Of a DNA stretch of 64,000 nucleotides, positions 14,801-28,800 are shown in pieces. How positions within the stretch are numbered: position 1 is the stretch's first letter; the number at the start of each line of letters is the position of its first letter. The stretch is taken from contig CM076141.1 of the NCBI GenBank assembly GCA_038025085.1, forward strand, positions 25,606,501 to 25,670,500. The letters are read 5' to 3'. Both the position numbers and the translations under genes were made by a program. Source of the stretch: Tetragonia tetragonoides (lineage: Eukaryota; Streptophyta; Magnoliopsida; Caryophyllales; Aizoaceae). The notes below the pieces were generated by a model. That model did no database searches and was not told where the DNA came from. It worked only from the letters and a program-made list of their open reading frames with translations.

Positions 14801-17800
14801 AAGTACAAACAAGCTTCAACTCAAGCTGCTGAATGAATTTACGCGTTTTAAAAGCTCATTCGAGTAAGGTGAAAGAGATTTGAGTTCTTTTGTGTTGTAT
14901 ATTAAGAGAAAGCATCCAAATACTTTGTTTGCATTCATTTGAGTGTGAAACCACACCTAGGATGTTTAAAGTTATAAACAAGCTTCAACTCAAGCTTTTG
15001 AATGCATTTACGCGTTTTAAAAGCTCATACGAGTAGGGTGAAAGAGATTTGAGTTCTTTTGTGTTGTATATTAAGAGAAAGCATCCAAATACTTTGTTTG
15101 CATTCATTTGAGTGTGAAACTACACCTAGGAAGTTTACAAGTACAAACAAGCTTCAACTCAAGCTTTTGAATGTATTTACGCGTTTTAAAAGCTCATACG
15201 AGTAGGGTGAAAGAGATTTGAGTTCTTTTGTGTTGTATATTAAGAGAAAGCATCCAAATACGTTGTTTGCATTCATTTGAGTGTGAAACTACACCTAGGA
15301 TGTTTACAGTTACAAACAAGCTTCAACTCAAGCTTTTGAATGCATTTACGCGTTTTAAAAGCTCATACGAGTAGGGTGAAAGAGATTTGAGTTCTTTTGT
15401 GTTGTATATTAAGAGAAAGCATCCAAATAATTTGTTTGCATTCATTTGAGTGTGAAACTATACCTAGGATGTTTACAGTTACAAACAAGCTTCAACTCAA
15501 GCTTTTGAATGCATTTACGCGTTTTAAAAGCTCATACGAGTAGGGTCAAAGAGATTTGAGTTCTTTTGTATTGTATATTAAGAGAAAGCATCCAAATACT
15601 TTGGTTGCATTCATTTGAGTGTGAAACTACACCTAGGATGTTTACAGTTACAAACAAGCTTCAACTCAAGCTTTTGAATGCATTTACGCGTTTTAAAAGC
15701 TCATACGTGTAGGGTGAAAGAGATTTGAGTTCTTTTGTGTTTTATATTAAGAGAAAGCATCCAAATACGTTGTTTGTATTCATTTAAGTGTGAAACTACA
15801 CCTAGGATGGTTACAAGTACAAACAAGCTTCAACTCAAGCTTTTGAATGCATTTACGCGTTTTAAAAGCTCATACGAGTAGGGTGAAAGTGATTTGAGTT
15901 CTTTTGTGTTGTATATTAAGAGAAAGCATCCAAATACTTTGTTTGCATTCATTTGAGTGTGAAACTACACCTAGGATGCTTATAGTTACAAACAAGCTTT
16001 AACTCAAGCTTTTGAATGCATTTACGTGTTTTAAAAGCTCATACGAGTAGGGTGAAAGAGATTTGAGTTCTTTTGTGTTGTGTATTAAGAGAAAGCATTC
16101 AAATACTTTGTTTGCATTCATTTGAGTGTGAATTTACTCCTAGGATGTTTACAAGTACAAACAAGCTTCAACTCAAGCTTTTGAATGTATTTACGCATTT
16201 TAAAAGCTCATACGAGTAGGGTGAAATAGATTTGAGTTCTTTTGTATTGTATATTAAGAGAAAGCATCCAAATACTTTGTTTGCATTCATTTGAGTGTGA
16301 AATTACACCTAGGATATTTACAAGTACAAACAAGCTTCAACTCAAGCTTTTGAATGTATTTACGCATTTTAAAAGCTCATACGAGTAGGGTGAAAGAGAT
16401 TTGAGTTCTTTTGTATTGTATATTAAGAGAAAGCATCCAAATACTTTGTGTCCATTAATTTGAGTGTGAAACTACACCTAGGATGTTTACAGTTACAAAC
16501 AAGCTTCAACTCAAGCTTTTGAATGCATTTACGCGTTTTAAAAGCTCATACGAGTAGGGTCAAAGAGATTTGAGTTCTTTTGTATTGTATATTAAGCGAA
16601 AGCATCCAAATACTTTGTTTGCATTCATTTGAGTGTGAAACTACACCTAGGATGTTTACAGTTACAAACAAGCTTCAACTCAAGCTTTTGAATGCATTTA
16701 CGCGTTTTAAAAGCTCATACGAGTAGGGTCAAAGAGATTTGAGTTCTTTTGTATTGTATATTAAGAGAAAGCATCCAAATACTTTGTTTGCATTCATTTG
16801 AGTGTGAAACTACCCCTAGGATGTTTACAGTTACAAACAAGCTTCAAGTCAAGCTTTTGAATGTATTTACGCGTTTTAAAAGCTCATACGAGTAGGGTGA
16901 AAGAGATTTGAGTTCTTTTGTGTTGTATATTAAGAGAAATCATCCAAATACTTTGTTTGCATTCATTTGAGTGTGAAACTACACCTAGGATGGTTACAGT
17001 TACAAACAAGCTTCAACTCAAGCTTTTGAATGCATTTACGCGTTTTAAAAGCTCATTCGAGTAGGGTGAAAGAGATTTGAGTTCTTTTGTGTTGTATATT
17101 AAGAGATAGCATCCAAATACTTTGTTTGCATTCATTTGAGTGTGAAACTACACCTAGGATGTTTACAGTTACAAACAAGCTTCAACTCAAGCTTTTTAAT
17201 GCATTTACGCGTTTTAAAAGCTCATACGAGTAGGGTGAAAGAGATTTGAGTTCTTTTGTGTTGTATATTAAGAGAAAGCATCCAAATACTTTGTTTGCAT
17301 TCATTTGAGTGTGAAACTATACCTACGATGTTTACAGTTACAAACAAGCTTCAACTCAAGCTTTTGAATGCATTTACGCGTTTTAAAAGCTTACACGAGT
17401 AGGGTCAAAGAGATTTGAGTTCTTTTGTATTGTATATTAAGAGAAAGCATCCAAATACTTTGTTTGCATTCATTTGAGTGTGAAACTACACCTAGGATGT
17501 TTACAGTTACAAACAAGCTTCAACTCAAGCTTTTGAATGCATTTACGCATATTAAAAGCTCATACGAGTAGGGTGAAAGAGATTTGAGTTCTTTTGTGTT
17601 GTATATTAAGAGAAAGCATCCAAATACTTTGTTTGCATTCATTTGAGTGTGAAATTACACCTAGGATATTTACAAGTACAAACAAGCTTCAACTCAAGCT
17701 TTTGAATGTATTTACGCATTTTAAAAGCTCATACGAGTAGGGTGAAAGTGATTTGAGTTCTTTTGTGTTGTATATTAAGAGAAAGCATCCAAATACTTTG

Positions 17801-20800
17801 TTTGCATTCATTTGAGTGTGAAATTACACCTAGGATGTTTACAAGTACAAACAAGCTTCAACTCAAGCTGCTGAATGAATTTACGCGTTTTAAAAGCTCA
17901 TTCGAGTAAGGTGAAAGAGATTTGAGTTCTTTTGTGTTGTATATTAAGAGAAAGCATCCAAATACTTTGTTTGCATTCATTTGAGTGTGAAACCACACCT
18001 AGGATGTTTAAAGTTATAAACAAGCTTCAACTCAAGCTTTTGAATGCATTTACGCGTTTTAAAAGCTCATACGTGTAGGATGAAAGAGATTTGAGTTCTT
18101 TTGTGTTTTATATTAAGAGAAAGCATCCAAATACGTTGTTTGTATTCATTTAAGTGTGAAACTACACCTAGGATGGTTACAAGTACAAACAAGCTTCATC
18201 TCAAGCTTTTGAATGCATTTACGCGTTTTAAAAGCTCATACGAGTAGGGTGAAAGTGATTTGAGTTCTTTTGTGTTGTATATTAAGAGAAAGCATCCAAA
18301 TACTTTGTTTGCATTCATTTGAGTGTGAAACTACACCTAGGATGTTTATAGTTACAAACAAGCTTTAACTCAAGCTTTTGAATGCATTTACGCGTTTTAA
18401 AAGCTCATACGAGTAGGGTGAAAGAGATTTGAGTTCTTTTGTGTTGTGTATTAAGAGAAAGCATTCAAATACTTTGTTTGCATTGATTTGAGTGTGAATT
18501 TACTCCTAGGATGTTTACAAGTACAAACAAGCTTCAACTCAAGCTTTTGAATGTATTTACGCATTTTAAAAGCTCATACGAGTACGGTGAAATAGATTTG
18601 AGTTCTTTTGTATTGTATATTAAGAGAAAGCATCCAAATACTTTGTTTGCATTCATTTGAGTGTGAAATTACACCTAGGATATTTACAAGTACAAACAAG
18701 CTTCAACTCAAGCTTTTGAATGTATTTACGCATTTTAAAAGCTCATACGAGTAGGGTGAAAGTGATTTGAGTTCTTTTGTGTTGTATATTAAGAGAAAGC
18801 ATCCAAATACTTTGTTTGCATTCATTTGAGTGTGAAATTACACCTAAGATGTTTACAAGTACAAACAAGCTTCAACTCAAGCTTTTGAATGCATTTACGC
18901 GTTTTAAAAGCTCATACGAGTAGGGTCAAAGAGATTTGAGTTCTTTTGTATTGTATATTAAGAGAAAGCATCCAAATACTTTGTTTGCATTCATTTGAGT
19001 GTGAAACTACACCTAGGATGTTTACAGTTACAAACAAGCTTCAAGTCAAGCTTCTGAATGTATTTACGCGTTTTAAAAGCTCATACGAGTAGGGTGAAAG
19101 AGATTTGAGTTCTTTTGTGTTGTATATTAAGAGAAATCATCCAAATACTTTGTTTGCATTCATTTGAGTGTGAAACTACACCTAGGATGGTTACAGTTAC
19201 AAACAAGCTTCAACTCAAGCTTTTGAATGCATTTACGCGTTTTAAAAGCTCATTCGAGTAGGGTGAAAGAGATTTGAGTTCTTTTGTGTTGTATATTAAG
19301 AGATAGCATCCAAATACTTTGTTTGCATTCATTTGAGTGTGAAACTACACCTAGGATGTTTACAGTTACAAACAAGCTTCAACTCAAGCTTTTGAATGCA
19401 TTTACGCACTTTAAAAGCTCATACGAGTAGGGTGAAAGAGATTTGAGTTCTTTTGTGTTGTATATTAAGAGAAAGCATCCAAATACTTTGTTTGCATTCA
19501 TTTGTGTGTGAAACTATACCTACGATGTTTACAGTTACAAACAAGCTTCAACTCAAGCTTTTGAATGCATTTACGCGTTTTAAAAGCTTACACGAGTAGG
19601 GTCAAAGAAATTTGAGTTCTTTTGTATTGTATATATTAAGAGAAAGCATCCAAATACTTTGTTTGCATTCATTTGAGTGTGAAATTACACCTAGGATATT
19701 TACAAGTACAAACAAGCTTCAACTCAAGCTTTTGAATGTATTTACGCATTTTAAAAGCTCATACGAGTAGGGTGAAAGTGATTTGAGTTCTTTTGTGTTG
19801 TATATTAAGAGAAAGCATCCAAATACTTTGTTTGCATTCATTTGAGTGTGAAATTACACCTAGGATGTTTACAAGTACAAACAAGCTTCAACTCAAGCTT
19901 TTGAATGCATTTACGCGTTTTAAAAGCTCATACGAGTAGGGTCAAAGAGATTTGAGTTCTTTTGTATTGTATATTAAGAGAAAGCATCCAAATACTTTGT
20001 TTGCATTCATTTGAGTGTGAAACTACACCTAGGATGTTTACAGTTACAAACAAGCTTCAAGTCAAGCTTTTGAATGTATTTACGCGTTTTAAAAGCTCAT
20101 ACGAGTAGGGTGAAAGAGATTTGAGTTCTTTTGTGTTGTATATTAAGAGAAATCATCCAAATACTTTGTTTGCATTCATTTGAGTGTGAAACTACACCTA
20201 GGATGGTTACAGTTACAAACAAGCTTCAACTCAAGCTTTTGAATGCATTTACGCGTTTTAAAAGGTCATTCGAGTAGGGTGAAAGAGATTTGAGTTCTTT
20301 TGTGTTGTATATTAAGAGAAAGCATCCAAATACTTTGTTTGCATTCATTTGAGTGTGAAATTACACCTAGGATATTTACAAGTACAAACAAGCTTCAACT
20401 CAAGCTTTTGAGTGTATTTACGCATTTTAAAAGCTCATACGAGTAGGGTGAAAGTGATTTGAGTTCTTTTGTGTTGTATATTAAGAGAAAGCATCCAAAT
20501 ACTTTGTTTGCATTCATTTGAGTGTGAAATTACACCTAGGATGTTTACAAGTACAAACAAGCTTCAACTCAAGCTGCTGAATGAATTTACGCGTTTTAAA
20601 AGCTCATTCGAGTAAGGTGAAAGAGATTTGAGTTCTTTTGGGTTGTATATTAAGAGAAAGCATCCAAATACTTTGTTTGCATTCATTTGAGTGTGAAACC
20701 ACACCTAGGATGTTTAAAGTTACAAACAAGCTTCAACTCAAGCTTTTGAATGCATTTACGCGTTTTAAAAACTCATACGAGTAGGGTGAAAGAGATTTGA
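11850..20800 (+). repeat. Mosaic higher-order region with 7-, 13-, 14-, 18- and 25-monomer offsets
   Basis: No single period describes this stretch. GAGTAAGGTG occurs with GTAAGG at 13,681, 14,864, 17,906 and 20,612, giving offsets of 1,183 (7 x 169), 3,042 (18 x 169) and 2,706 bp. ACGTGTAGG is at 11,144, 15,707 and 18,073, with offsets of 27 and 14 monomers. GAGATAGCATCC and GAAACTATACCTACG repeat at 2,197 bp (13 x 169) between about 17.1-17.3 kb and 19.3-19.5 kb. The run from 11.86 to 13.0 kb reappears at 16.08-17.2 kb at about 4,224 bp (25 monomers). These overlapping offsets fit successive unequal exchanges of differing register. Confidence 0.7.
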
Positions 20801-21029
20801 GTTCTTTTGTATTGTATATTAAGAGAAAGCATCCAAATACTTTGTTTGCATTCATTTGAGTGTGAAACTACACCTAGGATGTTTACAGTTACAAACAAGC
20901 TTCAAGTCAAGCTTCTGAATGTATTTACGCGTTTTAAAAGCTCATACGAGTAGGGTGAAAGAGATTTGAGTTCTTTTGTGTTGTATATTAAGAGAAATCA
21001 TCCAAATACTTTGTTTGCATTCATTTGAG

Positions 21030-24000
21030 TGTGAAATAACACCAGGGATGTTTACAAGTAAAAACAAGCTTCAACTCAAGCTTTTGAATGCATTTACAGG
21101 TTTTAACAGCTCTTACGACTAGGGTGATAGAAATTGAGTTCTTTTGTGTTGTATATTAAGAGAAAGCATCCAAATATTTTGTTTGCATTCATTTAAGTGT
21201 GAAACTACACCTAGGATGTTTACACTTACAAACAAGCTTCAACTCAAGCTTTTGAATGCATTTACGCGTTTTAAAAGCTCATACGAGTAGGGTGAAAGAG
21301 ATTTGAGTTCTTTTGTGTTGTATATTAAGAGAAAGCATCCAAATACTTTGTTTGCATTCATTTGAGTGTGAAATGACACCTAGGATGTTTACAAGTACAA
21401 ACAAGCTTCAACTCAAGCTGCTGAATGAATTTACGCGTTTTAAAAGCTCATTCGGGTAGGGTGAAAGAGATTTGAGTTCTTTTGTGTTGTATATTAAGAG
21501 AAAGCATCCAAATACTTTGTTTGCATTCATTTGAGTGTGAAACCACACCTAGGATGTTTAAAGTTACAAACAAGCTTCAACTCAAGCTTTTGAATGCATT
21601 TACGCGTTTTAAAAGCTCATACGAGTAGGGTGAAAGAGATTTGAGTTCTTTTGTGTTGTATATTAAGAGAAAGCATCCAAATACTTTGTTTGCATTCATT
21701 TGAGTGTGAAACTATACCTAGGATGTTTACAGTTACAAACAAGCTTCAACTCAAGCTTTTGAATGCATTTACGCGTTTTAAAAGCTCATACGAGTAGGGT
21801 CAAAGAGATTTGAGTTCTTTTGTATTGTATATTAAGAGAAAGCATCCAAATACTTTGGTTGCATTCATTTGAGTGTGAAACTACACCTAGGATGTTTACA
21901 GTTACAAACATGCTTCAACTCAAGCTTTTGAATGCATTTACGCGTTTTAAAAGCTCATACGTGTAGGGTGAAAGAGATTTGAGTTCTTTTGTGTTTTATA
22001 TTAAGAGAAAGCATCCAAATACGTTGTTTGCATTCATTTAAGTGTGAAACTACACCTAGGATGTTTACAAGTACAAACAAGCTTCAACTCAAGCTGCTGA
22101 ATGAATTTACGCGTTTTAACAGCTCTTACGACTAGGGTGATAGAAATTGAGTTCTTTTGTGTTGTATATTAAGAGAAAGCATCCAAATACTTTGTTTGCT
22201 TTCATTTGAGTGTGAAATAACACCAGGGATGTTTACAAGTACAAACAAGCTTCAACTCATGCTTTTGAATGCATTTACAGGTTTTAACAGCTCTTACGAC
22301 TAGGGTGATAGAAATTGAGTTCTTTTGTGTTTTATATTAAGAGAAAGCATCCAAATACGTTGTTTGCATTCATTTAAGTGTGAAACTACACCTAGGATGT
22401 TTACAAGTACAAACAAGCTTCAACTCAAGCTGCTGAATGAATTTACGCGTTTTAACAGCTCTTACGACCAGGGTGATAGAAATTGAGTTCTTTTGTGTTG
22501 TATATTAAGAGAAAGCATCCAAATACTTTGTTTGCTTTCATTTGAGTGTGAAATAACACCAGGGATGTTTACAAGTACAAACAAGTTTCAACTCAAGCTT
22601 TTGAATGCATTTACAGGTTTTAACAGCTCTTACGACTAAGGTGATAGAAATTGAGTTCTTTTGTGTTGTATTTTAAGAGAAAGCATCCAAATACTTTTTT
22701 GCATTCATTTGAGTGTGAAACTACACCTAGGATTTTTACAGTTACAAACAAGCTTCAACACAAGCTTTTGAATGCATTTACGCGTTTTAAAAGCTCATAC
22801 GAGTAGGGTGAAAGAGATTTGAGTTCTTTTGTGTTGTATATTAAGAGAAAGCATCCAAATACTTTGTTTGCATTCATTTGAGTGTGAAATTACACCTAGG
22901 ATGTTTACAAGTACAAACAAGCTTCAACTCAAGCTGCTGAATGAATTTACGCGTATTAAAAGCTCAATCGAGTAGGGTGAAAGAGATTTGAGTTCTTTTG
23001 TGTTGTATATTAAGAGAAAGCATCCAAATACTTTGTTTGCATTCATTTGAGTGTGAAACCACACCTAGGATGTTTAAAGTTACAAACAAGCTTCAACTCA
23101 AGCTTTTGAATGCATTTACGCGTTTTAAAAGCTCATACGAGTAGGGTGAAAGAGATTTGAGTTCTTTTGTGTTGTATATTAAGAGAAAGCATCCAAATAC
23201 TTTGTTTGCATTCATTTGAGTGTGAAACTATACCTAGGATGTTTACAGTTACAAACAAGCTTCAACTCATGCTTTTGAATGCATTTACGCGTTTTAAAAG
23301 CTCATACGAGTAGGGTCAAAGAGATTTGAGTTCTTTTGTATTGTATATTAAGAGAAAGCATCCAAATACTTTAGTTGCATTCATTTGAGTGTGAAACTAC
23401 ACCTAGGATGTTTACAGTTACAAACAAGCTTCAACTCATGCTTTTGAATGCATTTACGCGTTTTAAAAGCTCATACGTGTAGGGTGAAAGAGATTTGAGT
23501 TCTTTTGTGTTTTATATTAAGAGAAAGCATCTAAATACGTTGTTTGCATTCATTTAAGTGTGAAACTACACCTAGGATGTTTACAAGTACAAACAAGCTT
23601 CAACTCAAGCTGCTGAATGAATTTACGCGTTTTAACAGCTCTTACGACTAGGGTGATAGAAATTGAGTTCTTTTGTGTTGTATATTAAGAGAAAGCATCC
23701 AAATACTTTGTTTGCTTTCATTTGAGTGTGAAATAACACCAGGGATGTTTACAAGTACAAACAAGCTTCAACTCAAGCTTTTGAATGCATTTACAGGTTT
23801 TAACAGCTGTTACGACTAGGGTGATAGAAATTGAGTTCTTTTGTGTTTTATATTAAGAGAAAGCATCCAAATACGTTGTTTGCATTCATTTAAGTGTGAA
23901 ACTACACCTAGGATGTTTACAAGTACAAACAAGCTTCAACTCAAGCTGCTGAATGAATTTACGCGTTCTAACAGCTCTTACGACTAGGGTGATAGAAATT

Positions 24001-24240
24001 GAGTTCTTTTGAGTTGTATATTAAGAGAAAGCATCCAAATACTTTGTTTGCTTTCATTTGAGTGTGCAATAACAACAGGGATGTTTACAGTTACAAACAA
24101 GCTTCAACTCAAGCTTTTGAATGCATTTACAGGTTTTAACAGCTCTTACGACTAGGGTGATAGAAATTGAGTTCTTTTGTGTTGTATATTAAGAGAAAGC
24201 ATCCAAATACTTTGGTTGCATTCATTTGAGTGTGAAATCA
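21030..24240 (+). repeat. 9-monomer higher-order repeat, about 1,516 bp, two copies
   Basis: Ordered variants repeat at an offset of 1,516 bp, which is nine monomers less five bases because several are the 168-bp type. GCTGCTGAATGAATTTACG is near 21,417 and 22,933. GTGTTTTATATTAAG is at 21,991 and 23,507, and each is followed by a second copy 336 bp later (22,327 and 23,843). GAAATAACACCAGGG recurs with the same spacing. Each unit therefore holds a nested duplication of two 168-bp type-B monomers. Copies differ by scattered substitutions and small indels, so they are older than the 11-mer and 16-mer repeats further right. Confidence 0.75.
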
Positions 24241-25044
24241 CACCTAGGATGTTTACAAGTACAAACAAGCTTCAACTCAAGCTGCTGAATGAATTTACGC
24301 GTTTTAACAGTTCTTACGACTAGGGTGATAGAAATTGAGTTCTTTTGTGTTGTATATTAAGAGAAAGCATCCAAATACTTTGTTTGCATTCATTTGAGTG
24401 TGAAACTACACCTAGGATGTTTACAAGTACAAACAAGCTTCAACTCAAGCTGTTAAGTGACTTTACGTGTTTTAACAGCTCTTACGACTAGGGTGATAGA
24501 AATTGAGTTCTTTTGTGTTGTATATTTAAGAGAAAGCATCCAAATACTTTGTTTGCATTCATTTGAGTGTGAAATTACACCTGGGATGTGTACAGTTACA
24601 AACAAGCTTCAACTCAAGCTTTTGAATGCATTTACGCGTTTTAAAAGCTCATACGAGTAGGGTGAAAGAGATTTGAGTTCTTTTGTGTTGTATATTAAGA
24701 GAAAGCATCCAAATACTTTGTTTGCATTCATTTGAGTGTCAAACTACACCTAGGATGTTTAGAAGTACGAACAAGCTTCAACTCAAGCTTTTGAATGCAT
24801 TTACGCGTTTTAAAAGCTCATACGAGTAGGGTGAAAGAGATTTGAGTTCTTTTGTGTTGTATATTAGGAGAAAGCATCCAAATACTTTGTTTGCATTCAT
24901 TTGAGTGTGAAATTACACCTAGGATGTTTACAAGTACAAACAAGCTTCAACTCAAGCTTTGAATGAATTTACGCTTTTTAACAGCTCTTACGACTAGGGT
25001 GATAGAAATTGAGTTCTTTTGTGTTGTATATTAAGAGAAAGCAT

Positions 25045-25090
25045 CCAAATACGTTGTTTGCATTCATCCAAATTTTTTGTTTGCATACAT
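25045..25090 (+). repeat. 23-bp tandem duplication inside one monomer
   Basis: A 23-bp piece of the monomer, CCAAATACGTTGTTTGCATTC plus AT, at 25,045-25,067 is followed immediately by a diverged second copy at 25,068-25,090 (CCAAATTTTTTGTTTGCATAC plus AT). The monomer is therefore about 23 bp longer than its neighbours. It is the largest within-monomer indel I noticed, and I did not see it spread to other monomers. Confidence 0.85.
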
Positions 25091-25849
25091 TTGAGTGTGA
25101 AATTACACCTAGGATGTTTACAAGTACAAACAAGTTTCAACTCAAGCTTTTGAATGTATTTACGCATTTTAAAAGCTCATACGAGTAGCGTGAAAGAGAT
25201 TTGAGTTCTTTTGTATTGTACATTAAGAGAAAGCATCCAAATACTTTGTGTCCATTCATTTGAGTGTGAAACTACACCTTGGATGTTTACAGTTACAAAC
25301 AAGCTTCAACCCAAGCTTTTGAATGCATTTACGCGTTTTAAAAGCTCATACGAGTAGGGTCAAAGAGATTTGAGTTCTTTTGTATTGTATATTAAGAAAA
25401 AGCATCCAAATACTTTGTTTGCATTCATTTGAGTGGGAAACTACACCTAGGATGTTTACAGTTACAAACAAGTTTCAACTCAAGCTTTTGAATGCATTTA
25501 CGGGTTTTAAAAGCTCATACGAGTAGGGTGAAAGAGATATGAGTTCTTTTGTGTTGTATATTAAGAGAAATCATCCAAATACTTTGTTTGCATTCATTTG
25601 AGTGTGAAACTACACCTAGGATGGTTACAGTTACAAACAAGCTTCAACTCAAGCTTTTGAATGCATTTACGCGTTTTAAAAGCTCATACGAGTAGGGTCA
25701 AAGAGAATTGAGTTCTTTTGTATTGTATATTAAGAGAAAGCATCCAAATACTTTGTTTGCATTCATTTGAGTGGGAAACTACACCTAGGATGTTTACAGT
25801 TACAAACAAGTTTCAACTCAAGCTTTTGAATGCATTTACGGGTTTTAAA

Positions 25850-28800
25850 AGCTCATACGAGTAGGGTGATAGAGATTTGAGTTCTTTTGTGTTGTATATT
25901 AAGAGAAAGCATCCAAATACGTTTTTTGCATTCATTTGAGTGTGAAATTACACCTAGGATGTTTACAAGTACAAACAAGCTTCAACTCAAGCTGCTGAAT
26001 GAATTTACGCGTTTTAACAGCTCTTACGACTAGGATGATAGAAATTGAGTTCTTTTGTGTTGCATATTAAGAGAAAGCATCCAAATACTTTGTGTACATT
26101 CATTTGAGTGTGAAACTACACCTAGGATGTTTACAGTTACAAACAAGCTTCAACTCAAGCTTTTGAATGCATTTACGCGTTTTAAAAGCTCATATGAGTA
26201 GGGTGAAAGCGATTTGAGTTCTTTTGTATTGTATATTAAGAGAAAGCATCCAAATACTTTGTGTACATTCATTTAAGTGTGAAACTACACCTAGGATGTT
26301 TACAGTTACAAACAAGCTTCAACTCAAGCTTTTGAATGCATTTACGCGTTTTAAAAGCTCATACGAGTAGGGTGAAAGAGATTTGAGTTCTTTTGTGTTG
26401 TATACTAAGAGAAAGCATCCAAATACTTTGTTTGCATTCATTTGAGTGTGAAACTATACCTAGGATGTTTACACTTACAAACAAGCTTCAACTCAAGCTT
26501 TTGAATGCAGTTACGCGTTTTTAAAAGCTCATATGAGTAGGGTGAAAGAGATTTGAGTTCTTTTGTGTTGTATATTAAGAGAAAGCATCCAAATACTTCG
26601 TTTGCATTCATTTGAGTGTGAAATTACACCTAGGATGTTTACAAGTGCAAACAAGCTTCAACTCAAGCTTTTGAATGTATTTACGCATTTTAAAAGCTCA
26701 TACGAGTAGGGTGAAAGAGATTTGAGTTCTTTTGTATTGTATATTAAGAGAAAGCATCCAAATACTTTGTGTACATTTATTTGAGTGTGAAACTACACCT
26801 ACGATGTTTATAGTTACAAACAAGCTTCAACTCAAGCTTTTGAATGCAATTACGCGTTTTAAAAGCTCATACGAGTAGGGTGAAAGAGATTTGAGTTCTT
26901 TTGTGTTGTATATTAAGAGAAAGCATGCAAATACTTTTTTGCATTCATTTGAGTGTGAAACTATACCTAGGATATTTACAGTTACAAACAAGCTTCAACT
27001 CAAGCTTTTGAATGCATTTACGCGTTTTTAAAAGCTCATACGAGTAGGGTGAAAGAGATTTAAGTTCTTTTGTGTTGTATATTAAGAGAAAGCATCCATA
27101 TTCTTTTTTTGCATTCATTTGAGTGTGAAATTACACCTAGGATGTTTACAAGTACAAACAAGCTTCAACTCAAGCTGCTGAATGAATTTACGCGTTTTAA
27201 CAGCTCTTACGACTAGGGTGATAGAAATTGAGTTCTTTTGTGTTGTATATTAAGAGAAATCATCCAAATACTTTGTTTGCATTCATTTGAGTGCGAAACT
27301 ACACCTAGGATGTTTACAGTTACAAACAAGCTTCAACTCAAGCTTTTGAATGCATTTACGCGTTTTAAAAGCTCATACGAGTAGGATGAAAGAGATTTGA
27401 GTTCTTTTGTGTTGTATATTAAGAGAAAGCATCCAAATATTTTCTGTACATTCATTTGAGTGTGAAACAACACCTAGGATGTTTACAGTTACAAACAAGC
27501 TTCAACTCAAGCTTTTGAATGCATTTACGAGTTTTAAAAGCTCATACGAGTAGGGTGAAAGAGATTTGAGTTCCTTTGTGTTGTATATTAAGACAAATCA
27601 TCCAAATACTTTCTTTGCATTCATTTGAGTGTGAAACTACACCTAGGATGTTTACAGTTACAAACAAGCTTCAACTCTAGCTTTTGAATGCATTTACGCG
27701 TTTTAAAAGCTCATACGAGTAGGGTGATAGAGATTTGAGTTCTTTTGTGTTGTATATTAAGAGAAAGCATCCAAATACGTTTTTTGCATTCATTTGAGTG
27801 TGAAATTACACCTAGGATGTTTACAAGTACAAACAAGCTTCAACTCAAGCTGCTGAATGAATTTACGCGTTTTAACAGCTCTTACGACTAGGATGATAGA
27901 AATTGAGTTCTTTTGTGTTGCATATTAAGAGAAAGCATCCAAATACTTTGTGTACATTCATTTGAGTGTGAAACTACACCTAGGATGTTTACAGTTACAA
28001 ACAAGCTTCAACTCAAGCTTTTGAATGCATTTACGCGTTTTAAAAGCTCATATGAGTAGGGTGAAAGCGATTTGAGTTCTTTTGTATTGTATATTAAGAG
28101 AAAGCATCCAAATACTTTGTGTACATTCATTTAAGTGTGAAACCACACCTAGGATGTTTACAGTTACAAACAAGCTTCAACTCAAGCTTTTGAATGCATT
28201 TACGCGTTTTAAAAGCTCATACGAGTAGGGTGAAAGAGATTTGAGTTCTTTTGTGTTGTATATTAAGAGAAAGCATCCAAATACTTTGTTTGCATTCATT
28301 TGAGTGTGAAACTATACCTAGGATGTTTACACTTACAAACAAGCTTCAACTCAAGCTTTTGAATGCAGTTACGCGTTTTTAAAAGCTCATATGAGTAGGG
28401 TGAAAGAGATTTGAGTTCTTTTGTGTTGTATATTAAGAGAAAGCATCCAAATACTTCGTTTGCATTCATTTGAGTGTGAAATTACACCTAGGATGTTTAC
28501 AAGTGCAAACAAGCTTCAACTCAAGCTTTTGAATGTATTTACGCATTTTAAAAGCTCATACGAGTAGGGTGAAAGAGATTTGAGTTCTTTTGTATTGTAT
28601 ATTAAGAGAAAGCATCCAAATACTTTGTGTACATTTATTTGAGTGTGAAACTACACCTACGATGTTTATAGTTACAAACAAGCTTCAACTCAAGCTTTTG
28701 AATGCAATTACGCGTTTTAAAAGCTCATACGAGTAGGGTGAAAGAGATTTGAGTTCTTTTGTGTTGTATATTAAGAGAAAGCATGCAAATACTTTTTTGC

